Shown here: positions 60,618 to 64,000 of the stretch, piece by piece
Position numbering within the stretch: the stretch's first letter is position 1
Layout: each line of letters starts with the position of its first letter
Assembly: GCF_023101665.1 (NCBI RefSeq)
Contig: NZ_CP082161.1
Coordinates: 6,882,001 to 6,946,000 of the forward strand
Direction: 5' to 3'
From: Bradyrhizobium sp. 195
GTDB lineage: Bacteria > Pseudomonadota > Alphaproteobacteria > Rhizobiales > Xanthobacteraceae
DNA length: 64,000 nucleotides
Notes under the pieces: model-generated
Told to the model about the DNA's origin: nothing
Database searches by the model: none
What the model saw: only the letters and a program-made list of their open reading frames with translations
Made by a program: the position numbers and the translations under genes

Positions 60618-61514
60618 CTACCAGCTCCCCGAGGCGCCGCCGCCGCCGAAACTGCCCCCGCCGCCGCTGAAGCTGCCGCTGTCACTGGAAGACGATCCGC
60701 TGCTCCAGCCACCTCCCGAGCTGCCGCTCGACCACGAGCCGCCGCGCGAGCGGCCGGTGCCCGGCGTGATCGCCGAAAACAGATCGGCGACAAATCCGAT
60801 GATGAAGCCAAGCACACCGACAGCCATAGCGAGCGCGAAAGAGCCGAGAATGAGCCAGGTCAGCCCTGCGATGATGCCGCCGGTCACCAAGGATCCGAGC
60901 AGCCGCCCCAGCACGGCCCGGAAGACCCCGCCGACCCCGATCGAGGCAAACAGCGTCACGATGAAGATCGGGGCGAGATCGTCCAGATTGCCGAAGTTCA
61001 CGGTGGGAGACGGAACCGGCAGCGGCTCGCCGTCGATGACGCGGATCATGCGATCGACACCATCCGAGATGCCGCCGCCGAAATCGCCCGTGCGGAATTT
61101 CGGCGTGATGATCTCGTCGATGATGCGCCGCGAGGTGACGTCGGTGAGCGCGCCCTCGAGCCCGTAGCCGACCTCGATACGCAGATGCCGGTCGTTCTTG
61201 GCGACGACGAGGATCGCGCCGTCGTCGACCTTCGTGCGTCCGACCTTCCAGGCCTCCGCGACGCGGATCGAGAACTGCTCGATCGTCTCCGGCTGCGTGG
61301 TCGGCACGATCAGGACGGCGACCTGGCTGCCCTTGCGGCTCTCGAAGTCGCGGAGCTTTTGCGACAGCGAGGCGACGTCGGTGCTGGAGAGCGTCCCGGT
61401 CTGATCGACCACGCGGCCGGTGAGCTGGGGGACGGCGACGTCGGCTGAGGCGGGGAGCGAGAAGGTGAAGAGGAGTGTTGCAAGGATGGCTGCGCACCAC
61501 ACCCTGAGTGTCAT
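60618..61514 (-). CDS. YgcG-like TPM-domain membrane protein
   Basis: 298 residues from the ATG at 61514. Signal peptide (LRVWCAAILATLLFTFSLPA), TPM domain (VDQTGTLSSTDVASLSQKLR, SQVAVLIVPTTQPETIEQFS, NDRHLRIEVGYGLEGALTD), membrane helices near 205-260 and a Gly/Ser-rich tail ending in GGGGASGSW, the usual YgcG layout. The start codon lies inside a dispersed palindromic repeat, so a downstream GTG at 61502 could be the true start. Confidence 0.82.
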   Translation of the reverse strand: MTLRVWCAAILATLLFTFSLPASADVAVPQLTGRVVDQTGTLSSTDVASLSQKLRDFESRKGSQVAVLIVPTTQPETIEQFSIRVAEAWKVGRTKVDDGAILVVAKNDRHLRIEVGYGLEGALTDVTSRRIIDEIITPKFRTGDFGGGISDGVDRMIRVIDGEPLPVPSPTVNFGNLDDLAPIFIVTLFASIGVGGVFRAVLGRLLGSLVTGGIIAGLTWLILGSFALAMAVGVLGFIIGFVADLFSAITPGTGRSRGGSWSSGSSGGGWSSGSSSSDSGSFSGGGGSFGGGGASGSW

Positions 61515-61610
61515 CGCCCGCGAAGGCGGGCGATCCAGTATTCCAGAGGCCGCAGTGCTTGAACCGTGAAGCCGCGGCGTACGGGATTCCCCGCTTTCCC
61601 GGGGAATGAC
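61510..61610. repeat. Dispersed palindromic repeat, GTCATCGCCCGCG family
   Basis: GTCATCGCCCGCGAAGGCGG opens and CCCGGGGAATGAC closes the element. It overlaps the start codon of the YgcG-like gene. Related copies are at 31391-31492 and the IS-interrupted one at 38969-40345. Confidence 0.8.
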
Positions 61611-61652
61611 AGTGGCGGGTGGGGCTTGGCGCATTCGCAAAACGACGTGCGC

Positions 61653-62261
61653 TTACTTCGACGGCGCAGGCGCCGGGTTGAAGTCCACCTTCGGCGCGGT
61701 CGAGATCTCCTTCTCGTTTGCGACCGAGAAGTTCGGCTTCTCCTTGTAGCCGAACATCATCGCGGTGAGGTTGCTCGGGAAGGAACGGATGGTGACGTTA
61801 TAATCCTGCACCGCCTTGATGTAGCGGTTGCGCGCCACCGTGATGCGGTTCTCGGTGCCCTCGAGCTGCGACATCAGGTCCTTGAACAGCGCATCCGACT
61901 TGAGCTGCGGGTAGTTCTCGGTGACGACCAGCAGCCGTGACAGCGCGCTGGAGAGCTCGCCCTGGGCGGCCTGGAACTTCTGGAAGGCGGCCGGATCGTT
62001 CAACACTTCGGGCGTCGCCTGGATGCTGCCGACCTTGGCGCGCGCATTGGTGACGCCGAGCAGCACGTCCTTCTCCTGCTGCGCAAAGCCCTTCACCGAG
62101 TTGACGAGATTGGGCACAAGATCGGCGCGGCGCTGATACTGGTTCACGACCTCGGACCAATTGCCCTTGATCTGCTCGTCCTCGCTCTGGATCGCGTTGT
62201 AGCCGCAATTGGTGAGGCTCAGCGAGGCCAGCGCCGCCAGCACGGTCAGGATCTTGCGCAT
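61653..62261 (-). CDS. lemA: LemA-family lipoprotein
   Basis: 202 residues from the ATG at 62261 (GGGAG upstream). A lipoprotein-type signal with LTNC (ILTVLAALASLSLTNCGYN) anchors it to a membrane. The LemA blocks follow: IKGNWSEVVNQYQRRADLVP, NLVNSVKGFA, TENYPQLKSD and NRYIKAVQDYNVTIRSFPSN. Its role is unknown; it is regularly paired with TPM/YgcG proteins, as here. Confidence 0.9.
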   Translation of the reverse strand: MRKILTVLAALASLSLTNCGYNAIQSEDEQIKGNWSEVVNQYQRRADLVPNLVNSVKGFAQQEKDVLLGVTNARAKVGSIQATPEVLNDPAAFQKFQAAQGELSSALSRLLVVTENYPQLKSDALFKDLMSQLEGTENRITVARNRYIKAVQDYNVTIRSFPSNLTAMMFGYKEKPNFSVANEKEISTAPKVDFNPAPAPSK

Positions 62262-62327
62262 TGAATTTCTCCCGGTGGAATCTGTCACAAACTACCAGAT
62301 CGGACACGCGGAATGTCGAGATTTGTT

Positions 62328-62426
62328 CCGTCATTCCGGGGCGATGCGAAGCATCGAGCCCGGAATCTCGAGATTCTCAGGTGCGCAATTGCGCACCATA
62401 GTTCGCTTCGCGCCCCGGAATGACGG
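62328..62426. repeat. Dispersed palindromic repeat, CCGTCATTCCGGGGCG family
   Basis: CCGTCATTCCGGGGCGATGC at the left and GCGCCCCGGAATGACGG at the right, with an inner palindrome GGTGCGCAATTGCGCACC. It lies in the divergent gap between lemA and the hydratase gene. Confidence 0.8.
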
Positions 62427-62547
62427 CAACAAGCATGTGCGTGTCCACACGCCAGCCGACTGACGCAAGCCTCTTGCCTCGCACGGGCCGACATAGTCAA
62501 CTCAGGCAAAACAACAATGGAAACGCCGAAGACGGCAAGGGAACGCG

Positions 62548-63402
62548 ATGACCTCGTTCGAGACCATCCTCGTGGAGCGGCCGGATCCGGCGATCACCCG
62601 GATCGTGATGAACCGGCCGGAGGCGCGCAACGCGCAGAACCTGCAAATGACCTACGACCTCAACGCCGCCTTCGATGCGGCGGTGCAGGACGATTCGGTC
62701 AAGGTGATCATCCTCGCCGGTAACGGTCCGCATTTCTCCTCCGGCCACGACCTGCGCCCCGGCGGCAAGAACGCCGCCGGCGTCGATTTTCCACCGATCG
62801 GAAATTGGGGCGGTTTTGCCGAGCCAAATGCCCATGGCCGCTTCGCGCGCGAACAGGAGATTTATCTCCAGATCACGCGGCGCTGGCGCAATCTCGCCAA
62901 GCCCACGATTGCCGAGGTCCACGGCAGGTGCATCGCCGGCGGGCTGATGCTGGCCTGGGCCTGCGACCTCATCATCGCCAGCGACGACGCGCAGTTCTGC
63001 GATCCCGTCGTCACCATGGGCGTCTGCGGGGTCGAATGGTTCGTGCATCCCTGGGAGCTCGGCCCGCGCAAGGCCAAGGAGTTCCTGTTCACCGCCGACA
63101 ATTGGAGCGCGCAGGAAGCGCACCAGCTCGGCATGGTCAATCAAATCGTGCCGCGCGCGGAACTGTCGGCGCGCGTGCTGGAGCTGGCGAGGCGGATCGC
63201 GGCAAAGCCGTCCTTCGCGCTGAAGATGACCAAGGAAGCCGTGAACCGCTCGATCGACGTGATGGGCCAGCCCGCCGCGATCGACCAGGCCTTTGCGCTG
63301 CATCAGCTCTGCCACGCGCACAATCTTCAAGAATTCGGCATGATCGTCGATCCCTCAGGCCTGCATCCCTCCGTGCGCAAGCCGCCGGCGGCGGCGGAGT
63401 AG
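62548..63402 (+). CDS. Enoyl-CoA hydratase/isomerase family protein
   Basis: 284 residues of the crotonase fold. MNRPEARNAQN begins the fold; the oxyanion-hole segments are GPHFSSGHDL and HGRCIAGGLML. The position of the second catalytic Glu (usually GxxPExG) carries VTMGVCGVEWF, so the reaction may not be a standard hydration. A catalytic alternative such as acyl-CoA isomerisation or hydrolysis is possible. The acyl-CoA dehydrogenase gene starts 5 bases later. Confidence 0.85.
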   Translation: MTSFETILVERPDPAITRIVMNRPEARNAQNLQMTYDLNAAFDAAVQDDSVKVIILAGNGPHFSSGHDLRPGGKNAAGVDFPPIGNWGGFAEPNAHGRFAREQEIYLQITRRWRNLAKPTIAEVHGRCIAGGLMLAWACDLIIASDDAQFCDPVVTMGVCGVEWFVHPWELGPRKAKEFLFTADNWSAQEAHQLGMVNQIVPRAELSARVLELARRIAAKPSFALKMTKEAVNRSIDVMGQPAAIDQAFALHQLCHAHNLQEFGMIVDPSGLHPSVRKPPAAAE

Positions 63403-63407
63403 ACAAC

Positions 63408-64000
63408 ATGGATCTCAATCTCAGTGACGAGCAAAGGCTGCTGGGCGAGAGCGCGGAGCGCTTCGTGGCCGGAAGCTACGACGCCGATCACCGCCGCAAG
63501 ATGGCGAACGATCCGCTGGGCTTCAGCCCTGCGGTGTGGAAACAATTCGCCGAGCTCGGCTGGCTGGCGCTGCCGCTGCCCGAAGAGTTCGGCGGGCTCG
63601 GCGGCGGCGCGGTCGAGATCGGCATCCTGATGGAAGCCTTCGGGCGCGGGCTGGTGTCGGAGCCCTATGTCGCGACCGTGGTGCTGGGAGCCGCGCTGAT
63701 CGCCAGATGCGGCACCAATGAGCAGAAGCAAACCAGCCTGCCCAAGGTGGCGGACGGATCACTGAAGCTTGCATTGGCGCATTCCGAGCGCGCGGCACGA
63801 TTCGATCTTGCCAAGGTCGCCACCAGCGCCAACAAGACGGCACAGGGCTGGCGCCTCGCCGGCAGCAAGATCGCCGTTCTCGACGGGCACGCCGCCGACG
63901 AGATCATCGTCTCCGCGCTCATCCATGACCATCACGGCCCTTCCGGGCGCATCGGCCTGTTCGTCATGCCGGCAACGGCGGAGGGCCTCGCCATCTCCGA
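63408..64000 (+). CDS. Acyl-CoA dehydrogenase, N-terminal part only
   Basis: From an ATG at 63408 the frame is open to the window edge (197 codons). It begins MDLNLSDEQRLLGESAERFV, with LPLPEEFGGLGGGAVEIGIL as the usual N-terminal domain motif and VADGSLKLALAHSERAARFD as the strand region. It is of the short-chain, FadE-type class typical of beta-oxidation-like or steroid clusters. It overlaps no gene and is in an operon with the enoyl-CoA hydratase. Confidence 0.88.
   Translation, partial: MDLNLSDEQRLLGESAERFVAGSYDADHRRKMANDPLGFSPAVWKQFAELGWLALPLPEEFGGLGGGAVEIGILMEAFGRGLVSEPYVATVVLGAALIARCGTNEQKQTSLPKVADGSLKLALAHSERAARFDLAKVATSANKTAQGWRLAGSKIAVLDGHAADEIIVSALIHDHHGPSGRIGLFVMPATAEGLAIS

Overview
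The window is GC-rich DNA from an alphaproteobacterium, most probably Bradyrhizobium or a close relative. Pointers are a 999-residue PutA (the size known for Bradyrhizobium PutA), a ChpT-type phosphotransferase in a chemotaxis operon, an EipA/DUF1134 protein, a DUF3551 protein, an Omp25/31-like porin, orphan DUF534-type substrate-binding proteins, and many dispersed palindromic intergenic repeats. Assignment is from gene content only.

Layout. 1-4887 (minus): chemotaxis genes in the order chpT, cheA (hybrid with two CheW-like domains and a receiver), cheW, cheY, cheB (cut by the window edge). 5076-13605: housekeeping and envelope genes (CysQ, YHS protein, EipA-like protein, membrane-anchored coiled coil, porin, SDR, DedA-like protein, GreA-like factor, small secreted proteins) and tRNA-Val(CAC). 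13738-16999: an island of visibly lower GC with two orphan substrate-binding proteins, a small ORF and two gene remnants. 17000-22287: PD-(D/E)XK-like protein, ThDP enzyme, L,D-transpeptidase, DUF2927 protein, threonine-synthase-like enzyme. 22613-25907: urc1-urc4-upp, the reductive-independent URC pathway of uracil breakdown, preceded by a leader that carries an intrinsic-terminator hairpin directly before the Shine-Dalgarno site. 26128-28398: M48 protease and DUF898 membrane protein. 28783-31385: two tandem CYP153-type P450s. 31597-38955: a LysR-controlled catabolic cluster (acyl-CoA dehydrogenase, class III CoA-transferase, hotdog hydratase, ThDP decarboxylase) and a divergent SDR/MarR pair with a perfect operator palindrome. 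38986-40253: a complete but frameshifted IS481-family element that has landed in the centre of an intergenic palindrome.

40372-46654: SDR, hemolysin III-like protein, YcjX/YcjF pair, a 54-residue HTH-like protein, GT39 glycosyltransferase. 46926-48659: a CyaC-type adenylate cyclase with haem-anchor histidines and a 2Fe-2S domain. 49006-50526: SorA/SorB-like sulfite dehydrogenase. 50733-54682: cold-shock protein and the putR/putA proline catabolism pair. 54976-64000: class III CoA-transferase, GST, small membrane protein, orphan c-type cytochrome, coiled-coil protein, TPM/TPM/LemA cluster, enoyl-CoA hydratase and the start of an acyl-CoA dehydrogenase.

The strongest candidate for something undescribed is the urc leader (about 22487-22612): no plus-strand gene lies upstream, so its terminator can only act on the urc transcript itself, implying attenuation or a riboswitch-like control of uracil catabolism. 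The identity of any ligand or factor is unknown. All family calls are from reading motifs by eye; no database search was run.
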